Part shown: piece by piece, positions 17,401 through 24,528 of the stretch
How the letters are laid out: every line of letters starts with the position of its first letter
Position numbering within the stretch: position 1 is the first letter of the stretch
Assembly: GCF_013001025.1 (NCBI RefSeq)
Contig: NZ_CP053024.1
Location: 1 to 57,270, forward strand
Source of the DNA: Sphingobium yanoikuyae
Lineage (GTDB): Bacteria > Pseudomonadota > Alphaproteobacteria > Sphingomonadales > Sphingomonadaceae
Direction: 5' to 3'
DNA length: 57,270 nucleotides
The notes under the pieces: model-generated
What the model was told of the DNA's origin: nothing
Databases searched by the model: none
The model's input: the letters and a program-made list of their open reading frames with translations, nothing else
Position numbers and translations under genes: made by a program

Positions 17401-17642
17401 AACAGCTCTCCCAGGACCGCGACCGGCTGTATCGCGCCGGTGACATGACGGGCCGCGAGAAGGCGGGCAAGGAGATGGCGGGCATGGCGAAAAGCCTTGA
17501 GCGCGATCCCCAGGTGGAATCGATCCTGCGCGGTCGCACGCGCGAGCTGGGGCTTGAGATCGGCATGGAGCGGGGTCGCGACCTTGGCCGCCAGTTGACG
17601 CAGGGCCTGGAAATCAGTCGCGACCGAGGCATGAGCCGCTGA
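14487..17642 (+). CDS. traA: TraA relaxase-helicase (Ti-type, MOBQ)
   Basis: A 1,051-residue relaxase. Residues about 1-220 form a MobA/MobL domain: MAIYHFSAKVISRVSGSSAV, an early catalytic Tyr region (AAYRAAERL), and the metal-binding HUH motif in PKPHAHVMLSMREV. A TraA-type helicase follows, with Walker A VGYAGTGKSTML (about residue 370), Walker B DVLVIDEAGMIGTRQM, and late helicase motifs (HGYAATIHKSQGVTVDQGHV, YVALSRHRDGV). The C-terminal tail is charged and repeats RRGMFDGLKLS twice, about 40 residues apart. It would nick oriT and unwind the strand for transfer. The frame is complete, unlike traG, so the plasmid may still be mobilised in trans. The start at 14487 is chosen by GAAGGAGAAG upstream. 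Confidence 0.93.
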   Translation: MAIYHFSAKVISRVSGSSAVASAAYRAAERLHDDRLGRNHDFSNKAGVVHSDIMLPEGAPERLNDRATLWNEVEAKEKRGDAQLAREVEFSIPREMNQQQGIQLARDFVEKQFVERGMVADLNVHWDMGKDGQPKPHAHVMLSMREVGPDGFGNKNRDWNDRGLLKEWREAWADHVNERLAELDIDARIDHRTLEAQGIELEPQSKIGPAASRMPDQGLEAERVEDHARIARENGDKIIARPEIALDAITRQQATFTRRDLAQFAFRHSDGKDQFDQVMSAVRISPELVALGKDGRGEDRFTSRDMIETEQRLERAGDRLADRSGLGLPADATYASRAAGSGALSLGGQQQEALAHITGKSDLAIVVGYAGTGKSTMLSVARDEWERGGYQVRGAALSGIAAEGLEGGSGIASRTIASMEYQWGQGRELLGPRDVLVIDEAGMIGTRQMERVLSEAERAGAKVVLVGDAEQLQAIEAGAAFRALAERHGAAEINEVRRQHEDWQKDATRALATGRTGEAIYAYEQHGMVHAAETREAARESLVEGWDCARIADPDKTRIILTHTNAEVRDLNLAARDRLRDAGELGTDVRVSAERGAREFATGDRIMFLKNERGLGVKNGTLGKVERVSPDSMAVKLDDGRSVAFDLKNYAHVDHGYAATIHKSQGVTVDQGHVLATPGMDRHSAYVALSRHRDGVQLHYGRDDFADQRQLTRTLSRERAKDMASDYPMYRDREARDLEGEIRAFADRRGVSSEIRVADAPERKGVELLGVRAGAMRQMGEDPRAREIDEGRGAGEAKAAGEGRPRRGMFDGLKLSAEPAKAAEPAPETKDAAKEKAARRRGMFDGLKLSRRTPAPTPAKEPPARAEQGQDRDFRRAVERASRSAEAVLQARASGGPVLEHQKVALERAGQALDQIRAGASRDMASAMRRDPGLLREAAAGRSGPMVEAIRQEARVRTDPNLRADRFVERWQQLSQDRDRLYRAGDMTGREKAGKEMAGMAKSLERDPQVESILRGRTRELGLEIGMERGRDLGRQLTQGLEISRDRGMSR

Positions 17643-17704
17643 TGCTTTTGCGGATAAGCGCCTATCATGCTAAGATGGTATGCGTTTAATCAGAGAGTCG
17701 AACC

Positions 17705-17950
17705 ATGAACGATATGACCCGCTGGACCGTCTCGGTATCCAAGAACACCGACATTGCGGTGCGTAGCTTCCTCGCCCAGCGCGGTATGAAGAAAGGCGAT
17801 CTTTCCCGCTTCATCGAGGAAGCGGTAAAATGGCGCGTGCTCGATCAAACCATCGCCGAGGCGCGGGGCAAGTTTGAAGACATGGCCCCCGAAGAGCTGG
17901 ACGCGCTGATAGGAGAGGCGGTGGCCGCCGCGCGTCAGCCCGCAGGCTGA
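17705..17950 (+). CDS. Antitoxin of a PIN-domain pair (RHH-like)
   Basis: An 81-residue protein: MTRWTVSVSKNTDIAVRSFL, then AQRGMKKGDLSRFIEEAVKW, which is a ribbon-helix-helix fold, then an acidic tail FEDMAPEELDALIGEAVAAA. It lies 3 bp before a PIN-domain toxin gene and would bind both the toxin and the operon promoter. Upstream, 17643-17704 holds the likely promoter after the traA stop. The frame is intact. Confidence 0.82.
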   Translation: MNDMTRWTVSVSKNTDIAVRSFLAQRGMKKGDLSRFIEEAVKWRVLDQTIAEARGKFEDMAPEELDALIGEAVAAARQPAG

Positions 17951-17953
17951 CCC

Positions 17954-18388
17954 GTGCGTGTCGTCGTCGATACCAATGTCCTCATAAGCGCGCTGCTATC
18001 GGGCCGATCGCCGCCCGGGCAGATCGTCACGCTCTGGCGGGAAGGGCGGTTCGCGCTGCTGACCTCCCAAGAGCAACTGGACGAGCTGGCGCGGGTGACG
18101 CGCTATCCCAAAATCCGCGAGCGGCTTTCGCCGGCGCTGGCGGGGCGGCTTGTCAACGAGCTGCGCGACGTGGCCGTGATGGTGACAGACCTTCCGCGCG
18201 TGATGGCCTGCGCTGATCCTTACGACAATTTCCTGTTGGCGATGATCATCGCCGGCAGCGCCGATCATCTTGTGACCGGCGACAAGCGCGATTTGCTGTC
18301 GATGGTCCGTTACGAGGGCGCGCGGATCATCGCCGTGCGGGACTTTCTGGCGATGTTCGGGCAGTTGCCCAGGGATGAGGGCGCATGA
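17954..18388 (+). CDS. PIN-domain toxin (putative endoribonuclease)
   Basis: A 144-residue PIN-domain protein of the 'putative toxin-antitoxin system toxin component, PIN family'. The acidic metal-binding residues are visible: VVVDTNVLISALLSG (Asp), LLTSQEQLDELARVTRYPKI (Glu), MACADPYDNFLLAMIIAGSA (Asp pair) and LVTGDKRDLL (Asp). It starts with GTG or with ATG-equivalent MRVVVDTN 3 bp after the antitoxin stop. Such toxins cut RNA. Its last codons overlap the start of the DUF6118 gene (ATGA), so all three genes are probably cotranscribed. Confidence 0.85.
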   Translation: MRVVVDTNVLISALLSGRSPPGQIVTLWREGRFALLTSQEQLDELARVTRYPKIRERLSPALAGRLVNELRDVAVMVTDLPRVMACADPYDNFLLAMIIAGSADHLVTGDKRDLLSMVRYEGARIIAVRDFLAMFGQLPRDEGA

Positions 18389-18794
18389 GCGATCAGGATG
18401 AAGACGCCGACGATCCGGCGCGGGCGTTCGCACGGGTCGAGGATCGGTTGGCATCGGTGCATGGCGAGGTGGCGTTGCTGCGCGCCGCGATCGAGGGGCT
18501 GACCGCCGCGCGCGAGAATATCGAGATACCCGACTATGGGCCGACGCTGGAGCGCACCGAAAAGATATTGGTGGCGCTCGCCCAGCGGATCGACCCCATC
18601 GCCAAAAGTCCGCTGCTGTCGATGACGCCGGATTCCATGGCGAGCCAGATCGCGATGGCGGCTACGGCCGCGCGCCGCGAAGACGCGCGGCTTATCGCCG
18701 AGGCGCGCGGGGGGCTGGACCAGGCCGCCCGTGAGTTCGGCAACCGGCTCGCATCCGCGCGCCGGGGCGACGAGCAAAACCGCTGGCTGTATAT
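18385..18794 (+). pseudogene. DUF6118-family protein, 5' part (split by transposon)
   Basis: This is the first 136 codons of a DUF6118-type protein: an acidic start MSDQDEDADDPARAFARVED, a helical region AALLRAAIEGLTA-like (VALLRAAIEGLTAARENIEI), then a coiled region up to RRGDEQNRWLY. The Tn3-family transposon inserts after TATAT at 18790-18794. Joining base 18794 to 24529 restores RWLY-IVGAGGVAAGLLLYAF, one uninterrupted frame of 239 residues to the stop at 24838, with a single central membrane segment. The start overlaps the PIN toxin stop. DUF6118 proteins are common on sphingomonad plasmids; function is unknown. Confidence 0.85.
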
Positions 18795-18829
18795 GGGGGC
18801 GTTTGCGGGAGGGGGCGGAATCCTACGCT
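18795..18829 (+). repeat. Tn3 left terminal inverted repeat (split)
   Basis: The sequence GGGGGCGTTTGCGGGAGGGG, GCGGAATCCTACGC and T precedes the IS insertion. The last bases of the 38-bp repeat (AAGG) are found on the far side of the IS at 20302-20305. The restored end reads CCTACGCTAAGG. Confidence 0.9.
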
Positions 18830-19119
18830 CTCATGACCGTCATTTTGGAAGCGGAGCCGCACAGAACCTACACCAAAACTGAGGTCCGGTGTAATTGAAA
18901 CTGATGATGCACCTGATGGGTGTGCCGCGAGCCGATCGACGACGATTGATCATGCTCTCATCCGCGGATTGACTACCGCATTTCCCATTTCCGTCGTGGG
19001 CCTTCCTCTCTCTAAGCACGGGCATCGGTCGAAACCTGCCCCAACGTACGCCGAGGGTTACCCATCTTGCCTGGTCTTCGCGGCACGCCCATCAGGTCCA
19101 ATAACTTGAGATGCCGTCG
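18830..19119 (-). ncRNA. Candidate bridge/seek RNA region of IS1111-group copy 2
   Basis: Same 290-bp noncoding end as in copy 1, downstream of the transposase gene. CTAAG lies at 19012-19016 and TACGC at 19047-19051, matching the two halves of the occupied target in the transposon repeat. RNA ends and structure are not determined. Confidence 0.4.
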
Positions 19120-20223
19120 TCATGCGGGCTGCATACGTCGCCCGATGTCCCAGACAAATCCCACCAATTCGCGAGCGATCGCCGTGATGACCTTCGGCAA
19201 GGGCTTCCCGGACGCAGCCAACATCCGGTAGCGCTGGCACAGTCGGACTTGTGCTTTCCAGGCGATGGCTTTGACTTCATCCGGCAGTCCCTCGACCCGG
19301 GCTCGATAGCGGCGTTCTTCCCGCGCTGGCAGTCGATAGGACCAGGCCGCCTCCACCAACATTGCTCGCGCTTCGCGGTTGCCGGTCTTCGTTATTGCGC
19401 CTCGGCGCGTCCGGGCACCACTCGACGCTTCAGACGGGACCAGCCCCAGCCAACCCATGAGCTGTTTTGGGGTATCGAACCGACCAAGGTCGCCTATTTC
19501 TGCAACTAAGGTGGCGGCGACAATCAAGCCGACACCCCGCAAGGCCTGCAGAGCCTGAACCAACGGCGCCAGCGACCAATAGGGCAATGCCTCCACCAGC
19601 ATTGCATCCAGTCGGTCGCAGCGCTGCTGTGCTTCCTCGATCCGGCGGATGCTCTCGCCGAATACGAATTGCTGGTGAGGTGCATCAAACGCCTGCTCAC
19701 CGAGCCAGCGCCAGTGCGCCTTGGTCCAATTGGATCGACCGGCGAACTTGCGCCCATGGCGCAGAAGGAAGCTCAACAACATCTGCCGGCCAGCAACCAA
19801 ATCGTGTTTCGCCTGGCGTCGCCCACGAATCAGATCACGGATAGCCTCGTGTGCCTCGTCCGGGACCCAGATCGCCGTCAATTCACCAGACCGTAGCAAT
19901 CGGGCGAGCGTCATCGCGTCACGTCGGTCGGTCTTTATCCGGTCCGCAGGTTTGCGCGGCATGACCGATGGCGCAATCACGCTACATTCCGCCCCCAGAT
20001 CGACTAACTGACGATGAATTCCGTAGCCACAGCCGCCTGCTTCATAACAGAAATGCAGCGCGACATCCGGGCTGCTCAGTCGGGCCACCAGACGCCGGAT
20101 CGAATCCTGCGTGTTGGGTATGGTCCCGTAGAACCGGATTTCTCCAGTCCGACCGTCATCGGCGAGCGCAACTGCAATCGTCTCTTTATGGACATCGAGA
20201 CCGACAAACTTGCTGATCGACAT
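19120..20223 (-). CDS. IS110-family (IS1111 group) DEDD transposase, copy 2
   Basis: A 367-residue recombinase identical to the product of 4207-5310, starting MSISKFVGLDVHKETIAVAL at 20223. All DEDD-domain and C-terminal Ser-region motifs are intact, so both copies could be active. Upstream in-frame sequence to 20349 is an artefact of the element boundary and the truncated Tn3 end. Confidence 0.93.
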   Translation of the reverse strand: MSISKFVGLDVHKETIAVALADDGRTGEIRFYGTIPNTQDSIRRLVARLSSPDVALHFCYEAGGCGYGIHRQLVDLGAECSVIAPSVMPRKPADRIKTDRRDAMTLARLLRSGELTAIWVPDEAHEAIRDLIRGRRQAKHDLVAGRQMLLSFLLRHGRKFAGRSNWTKAHWRWLGEQAFDAPHQQFVFGESIRRIEEAQQRCDRLDAMLVEALPYWSLAPLVQALQALRGVGLIVAATLVAEIGDLGRFDTPKQLMGWLGLVPSEASSGARTRRGAITKTGNREARAMLVEAAWSYRLPAREERRYRARVEGLPDEVKAIAWKAQVRLCQRYRMLAASGKPLPKVITAIARELVGFVWDIGRRMQPA

Positions 20224-23186
20224 TGTCCTTCTCCTTCCTGACAAGCTGAGCTTACGCCCCACCTGCCTCGAAGCGCGAGGCGAATGACGGTCATTGGGTC
20301 TAAGGATTTGGGCCAGCGATATTCCCCGGTTAGATTGATGTGTTCCCATCCCAACGGCGAGACGTGGGCGAGTAGATCAGGCGCGATATGGGTACCGCTG
20401 GCGGCCCGGGTATTGACGACCTCGCCGAGCTTCATGGTGTTCCAGAATATGATGATGGCGGCGAGCAGGTTCATTCCGGCGATGCGATAGTGCTGGCCTT
20501 CGCCGGATCGATCCCGGATTTCACCTCGGCGGTGGAAGCTGATGGCGCGCTTTAGGGCGTGGTGGGCCTCACCCTTGTTGAGGCCGATCTGAGCCTGGCG
20601 CTGGAGGCCGGCATCAAGAATCCAGTCGATCATGAACAGGGTTCGCTCGATGCGGCCCACCTCTCGCAATGCGAGGGCCAGCTCATTCTGGCGCGGGTAA
20701 GAGGCGAGCTTGCGAAGAATCTGGCTGGGGGCGACGATCCCCGCTGCGATCGTCGCCATGATGCGCAGGATGTCGGGCCAGTTGCGCTCGATGAGCGGTT
20801 CATTGATCTTACCTCCGACCAGCGCTCGCACATTGGCCGGCGTCGGGTTGGGCGTGAAGGCATAGAGTCTTTTCTGAGGGAGATCGCGGATACGGGGGGC
20901 GAACCTGTAGCCGAGCAAGGCGCAGGCGGCGAACACATGATCGGTGAAGCCGCCCGTGTCGGCAAAATGCTGGCGAACGCGGCGGCCCGCGTCATTCATG
21001 AGCAGCCCGTCCAGGATATAGGGAGCCTCGCTGACCGTTGCCGGGATCACCTGGGTTGCGAACGGCGCATATTGATCGGACACATGGCTGTATCCCTTGA
21101 GGCCCGGGACGTTGCCATATTTCGCGTTGATCAGATTCATCGCCTCGCCCTGCTCGGTAGCAAGGAAGAACTGCCCGTCGCTGGATGCCGATTGCCCTTG
21201 TCCCCAGAAGGCGGCCATGGGCAGGGCGGCGTGGGCCTCCACGATCATGGCGAGCGCCCGATCATAGGCGCTGCCTTCGACATGCCAGCGCGCGATCCGC
21301 AGCAATTCCCAGAAGCTGTGCGTGTTGGTCGCCGCCGCCATCTTGCGCAAACCGAGATTGACGCCTTCCGCCAGCAACACGTTCATCAGGCCGATCCGGT
21401 CGCTGCAGGGCGCGCCGGTGCGCAGATGCGTGAACGCCTCGGAAAATCCGGTTCGCTCATCGACTTCCAGCAACAGATCGGTGATCCTCGCGGGCGGGAG
21501 CTGTTGATAGAGATCGAGCACGAGATCCTCGGCCCCTTCGGGCGTGTCGGCCCTCAGCTTGTCGATGTGCAGCTTGCCGTTCTCGATGATGCCGCCTGGG
21601 ATCGTGCCGGTTCGCGCCGCGCGGCCAAACTCCTTCAGCCGTGTATCCAGTCGAGCCCTGCGCTCGGCCAGCCATTCGCCGGGTCGCAGCGGCACGGCGA
21701 GCCGCGCGGTCTGCTCTATCGCCTGTGGCGGGACCAGAAGCTGCTTGAGGTCGCCATAGCGGCGCGATCCCGCCAACCATATGTCACCGGACCGGAAGGC
21801 GTCGCGGATGTGGAACAGCACCGCGATTTCCCAAAGCCGGTGGTCGCCGCTGGGCTCAGCGCGAAGATGACGATGCCATTTCGAGTTGGGACGTAGAAAA
21901 TCCACCGGCGGATCGACCTTGATCCCGTTACGCAGCATCGCAACGGCCGCCAGAAGAGGCGTGGCGATCGGCGCCGCCTGCATGTCGAGCAGGCGCAGCA
22001 TCCTGGGCGCGTAGAGGCGGAAACGGTGATAGCCGTCCAGCACACGGCTGAGCGGGTCGGCCGCGAGCACGTTGGTCAGCGCGGAGGCCGTGGCGACAAG
22101 GGTTCTGAACCGTTCCCAGCCAGGCCCGGTGGCGATTATCCCGTCCAGGGCCGTGCCATCGTCCTGCGCTCCAAGCAAAGCACCACCGATTTCGGCAAAG
22201 GACTTCAGCGTGTCCCGAACGGCCGCCTTTTCGTCGGCGATCCTGGTGTTGCAAAGGCGTTCGGAGGCCCGATAGAGACGGCCTACGATGCGATCGTGGG
22301 TCTCCACGATGACATCGGCCAGCGATGACCGCCATTCCAGGGTGCAGACAGCGAGGATCGCAAGCCGCCTGTCTTCGGGCAGATCACGCATGCCGTCGGC
22401 GTAATAGCGCTCGCCCTGCCGGCGAAGCCGGGTCACACGATGCGCCGGCACGCCGTCCAGCAAATCCGCCGGAAGATCGAACCTTTGAAGATATTCCAGT
22501 CGATCCATCAGCCGGTTAGCGGCTGCTGAATTTGCGCCAACCTCGAACTGTCGCAGCCATACGAAGCGCGTGACGCGACCATCCACCGTATCCTCCAACA
22601 GGTGAGCCAAATTCTCGCTCAGGGTTGGCGTGATGCGATGGGCGATAAGATCCTCGATCCGGCGCTCGGCCTCAACCAGCGCATCGGCGCAAAGGCGCTC
22701 GATCGTCGAGGAGCCGGGAAGGATCGTGCGGGTGCGGCGACACTCCGCAACGAAGCGACGGGCAAGATCCTCATTCGATGTCGCCGCCTCGGCTTCCCGA
22801 GCGATCCATTCGCGCAAATCCCGTGCGCCCCGCCCCGAAAAGGAGCGATAGCCGTAGATTCGGCGAAGGTCCGCCAGATGCTCGTGCCGGGTCTCCTCGC
22901 GCGCGGCATAGAGGAGTAGATCGTCGCTGGTCAGGCCGAGCTGGGCCGCGATGAAATCCGATACCTGCGCCGGGATCAACTCGCCAGGAGCGAGCACCCG
23001 GCCCGGGTAGCGCAGGACGCACAGTTGCAGCGCGAAGCCAAAACGATTGTGGGCGCGCCGGCGCTGGCGGATATGCCCGAGATCCTCATCGCTGAGGGTA
23101 TAGTGCCGCAGCAGCTCACCTTGATCGACCGGCAAGTGAAGCAGCGCCTCGCGCTGTCGATCGGTCAGGGTCACGCGACGCGGCAT
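20076..23186 (-). CDS. tnpA: Tn3-family transposase TnpA with IS-derived C-terminal extension
   Basis: DDE transposase of Tn3-family elements, native length 963 residues. The N-terminal DUF4158 domain (PRRVTLTDRQREALLHLPVD) is followed by the Tn3 core with DGQFFLATEQGEAMNLINAK (first Asp), YSHVSDQYAPFATQVIPATV (second Asp), FHRRGEIRDRSGEGQHYRIA (Glu) and, at the end, HVSPLGWEHINLTGEYRWPK. The native stop lies in the terminal repeat: AAA TCC TTA GCG TAG gives KSLA-stop. IS1111-group copy 2 replaces this with KSLD and 73 further residues read from the IS to 20076. The catalytic part is whole, but both the repeat and the protein tail are altered. Confidence 0.92.
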   Translation of the reverse strand: MPRRVTLTDRQREALLHLPVDQGELLRHYTLSDEDLGHIRQRRRAHNRFGFALQLCVLRYPGRVLAPGELIPAQVSDFIAAQLGLTSDDLLLYAAREETRHEHLADLRRIYGYRSFSGRGARDLREWIAREAEAATSNEDLARRFVAECRRTRTILPGSSTIERLCADALVEAERRIEDLIAHRITPTLSENLAHLLEDTVDGRVTRFVWLRQFEVGANSAAANRLMDRLEYLQRFDLPADLLDGVPAHRVTRLRRQGERYYADGMRDLPEDRRLAILAVCTLEWRSSLADVIVETHDRIVGRLYRASERLCNTRIADEKAAVRDTLKSFAEIGGALLGAQDDGTALDGIIATGPGWERFRTLVATASALTNVLAADPLSRVLDGYHRFRLYAPRMLRLLDMQAAPIATPLLAAVAMLRNGIKVDPPVDFLRPNSKWHRHLRAEPSGDHRLWEIAVLFHIRDAFRSGDIWLAGSRRYGDLKQLLVPPQAIEQTARLAVPLRPGEWLAERRARLDTRLKEFGRAARTGTIPGGIIENGKLHIDKLRADTPEGAEDLVLDLYQQLPPARITDLLLEVDERTGFSEAFTHLRTGAPCSDRIGLMNVLLAEGVNLGLRKMAAATNTHSFWELLRIARWHVEGSAYDRALAMIVEAHAALPMAAFWGQGQSASSDGQFFLATEQGEAMNLINAKYGNVPGLKGYSHVSDQYAPFATQVIPATVSEAPYILDGLLMNDAGRRVRQHFADTGGFTDHVFAACALLGYRFAPRIRDLPQKRLYAFTPNPTPANVRALVGGKINEPLIERNWPDILRIMATIAAGIVAPSQILRKLASYPRQNELALALREVGRIERTLFMIDWILDAGLQRQAQIGLNKGEAHHALKRAISFHRRGEIRDRSGEGQHYRIAGMNLLAAIIIFWNTMKLGEVVNTRAASGTHIAPDLLAHVSPLGWEHINLTGEYRWPKSLDPMTVIRLALRGRWGVSSACQEGEGQCRSASLSVSMSIKRRLQLRSPMTVGLEKSGSTGPYPTRRIRSGVWWPD

Positions 23187-23311
23187 ACATGCTCCTTATT
23201 CTTTCCGAGCTACGGTTTGAGATAGCTTGATTGAGATGCTGGTTAAGATACACAATAGCCCAATCTTATGTGCTCATGTTCGTCACCGCCTCAAACCTTC
23301 GTTTGTGATCC
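23187..23311. promoter_or_regulatory. tnpA/tnpR divergent region with likely res site
   Basis: A 125-bp gap between divergent transposase and resolvase genes, where Tn3-family elements keep the res recombination site and both promoters. It is AT-richer than its surroundings and carries TGAGATAGCTTGATTGAGAT and ACAATAGCCCAATCTTATGT words, but I cannot assign the three resolvase subsites by eye. Confidence 0.55.
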
Positions 23312-23932
23312 ATGCTGATCGGCTACGCCCGCGTGTCCAAAGCCGACGGCTCGCAGTCGCTCGACCTGCAGCACGATGCCCTTCGCGCTGCCGGTGTCGA
23401 GCCAGGCAATATCTATGATGATCGTGCATCCGGTAGCCGTGATGATCGCCCCGGTCTTGCCGCCTGCCTGAAATCGTTGCGCGACGGCGATGTCCTCATC
23501 GTTTGGAAGCTCGACCGGCTCGGCCGAACGCTCACCCACCTGGTCAGCACGGTGCAGAATCTGTCGGATCGCGGTATCGGTCTGCGGGTGCTCACCGGCA
23601 AGGGCGCGCAGATCGACACCACGACGCCATCGGGCCGGATGGTGTTCGGCATTTTTGCCACACTGGCGGAGTTTGAGCGGGATATGATCCGCGAGCGCAC
23701 CATGGCTGGCCTGGCCGCTGCCCGCGCGCGGGGACGCAAGGGTGGCCGCAAGTTCGCCCTCTCCAAGGCCCAGGTGCGGCTCGCTCAGGCTGCTATGGCC
23801 CAACGCGACACGTCCGTTTCCGACCTCTGCAAGGAACTCGGGATCGAGCGCGTCACTCTCTACCGCTATGTCGGTCCCAACGGGGAACTCCGGGATTACG
23901 GTCAGCGCGTGCTTGCTGCCAAAACGCGATGA
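23312..23932 (+). CDS. tnpR: Tn3-family serine resolvase TnpR
   Basis: A 206-residue serine recombinase. The catalytic Ser is in MLIGYARVSKADGSQSLDLQ (residue 9), with DDRASGSRDDRPGL and WKLDRLGRTLTHLV (arginines of the active site). The long E-helix is in FGIFATLAEFERDMIRERTM. The C-terminal DNA-binding helix-turn-helix is DTSVSDLCKELGIERVTLYR. It resolves cointegrates at the adjacent res site and probably represses both genes. Its stop overlaps the start of the GNAT gene (ATGATGATG). Confidence 0.95.
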   Translation: MLIGYARVSKADGSQSLDLQHDALRAAGVEPGNIYDDRASGSRDDRPGLAACLKSLRDGDVLIVWKLDRLGRTLTHLVSTVQNLSDRGIGLRVLTGKGAQIDTTTPSGRMVFGIFATLAEFERDMIRERTMAGLAAARARGRKGGRKFALSKAQVRLAQAAMAQRDTSVSDLCKELGIERVTLYRYVGPNGELRDYGQRVLAAKTR

Positions 23933-24459
23933 TGATGACGGGAGCCCCGATCAAACTTACCCAAGCGGACGCCGCAGACGTTGCAGACCTGTACAACCGT
24001 TGCAGCGACTATTTCCTGTTGCAGGACGGGGCCGCGCCCACGCTGGACGATGCTCGCGAGCTTTTCTCCGATGTGCCGCCCGAAAAGAGCGCCCACAATC
24101 AAGCTGTCCTGGGATGGAAGGGGCCTGGCGGCCTATATGCAATCGCGGCCATCCTCCGCGATTATCCGCGTGATGGCACATGGTATCTCGGCTTCATGAT
24201 CGTAGATGCCGCACAGCGTGGTCGTGGCGTCGGACGCTCAATTTACTCGACGGTCGAAAGCTGGGCCGCTGCGAGAGGTGCCACAGAGATTCGGTTGGCC
24301 GTGCTGGAAGCGAATGAAGCGGCAGAGCGATTTTGGCGTTCTCTCGGCTTCATTGAGTATCGGCGCGTTGGGCCAGACACCTTCAAAATGCGTAGCCATC
24401 GCCGGATAGAACTGAGCCGTCGCCTTTCTGGCGCGACCGTAGAAGGCAGCAACAAGTAA
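23929..24459 (+). CDS. GNAT-family N-acetyltransferase, transposon passenger
   Basis: A 176-residue GNAT protein. The acetyl-CoA-binding motif A is FMIVDAAQRGRGVGRSIYST (R/Q-x-x-G-x-G/A), followed by RLAVLEANEAAERFWRSLGF (motif B). The N-terminus LTQADAADVADLYNRC is typical of the fold. It is the only passenger gene of the Tn3-family element and is translationally coupled to tnpR by overlapping start and stop. The substrate is unknown. Drug-modifying and protein-modifying enzymes share this fold, so no resistance claim is made. Confidence 0.85.
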   Translation: MMMTGAPIKLTQADAADVADLYNRCSDYFLLQDGAAPTLDDARELFSDVPPEKSAHNQAVLGWKGPGGLYAIAAILRDYPRDGTWYLGFMIVDAAQRGRGVGRSIYSTVESWAAARGATEIRLAVLEANEAAERFWRSLGFIEYRRVGPDTFKMRSHRRIELSRRLSGATVEGSNK

Positions 24460-24485
24460 GATCTCGCGCCGGCTATCTGGGCGAG

Positions 24486-24523
24486 CTTGGCGTAGGATTC
24501 CGCCCCCTCCCGCAAACGCCCCC
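24486..24523 (-). repeat. Tn3 right terminal inverted repeat
   Basis: The reverse complement starts GGGGGCGTTTGCGGGAGGGG and continues GCGGAATCCTACGCCAAG. It matches the left repeat for 34 bp and then has C where the left has T (TACGCC versus TACGCT). This end is not hit by the IS1111-group element. Confidence 0.92.
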
Positions 24524-24528
24524 TATAT

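Larger units (their letters stand above)
18830..20301 (-). mobile_element. IS1111-group (IS110 family) element, copy 2, in the Tn3 terminal repeat
   Basis: Identical over its 1,472 bp to copy 1 (offset 14,913), with the same 12-bp subterminal repeats. It sits inside the left 38-bp repeat of the Tn3-family transposon, between TACGCT and AAGG. IS4321 and IS5075, of the same group, are known to target the terminal repeats of Tn21-like transposons in the same manner. Splitting the repeat should stop the host transposon from moving with this end. Confidence 0.93.
18795..24523. mobile_element. Tn3-family transposon with GNAT passenger, carrying IS1111-group copy 2
   Basis: The element is bounded by inverted repeats GGGGGCGTTTGCGGGAGGGG at 18795 and at 24523 (reverse strand), identical for 34 bp. 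A 5-bp direct duplication TATAT lies at 18790-18794 and 24524-24528. Contents are tnpA (leftward), a divergent tnpR resolvase and a GNAT acetyltransferase gene. The total is 5,729 bp, of which 1,472 bp is IS1111-group copy 2 inserted in the left repeat; without it the unit is 4,257 bp. It interrupts the DUF6118 gene. Perfect duplication and repeats point to a recent insertion. Confidence 0.95.

Noticed and set aside
3911..20303. A 16-kb mobile unit between the two IS1111-group copies
   Set aside because: Both copies are explained by independent insertions at TACGCTAA; the interval holds the plasmid origin and transfer genes, so it is not cargo. Recombination between the direct repeats could still split the plasmid.
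20559..21896. 445-codon plus-strand frame opposite tnpA
   Set aside because: Pure shadow of the Tn3 transposase gene in high-GC DNA.
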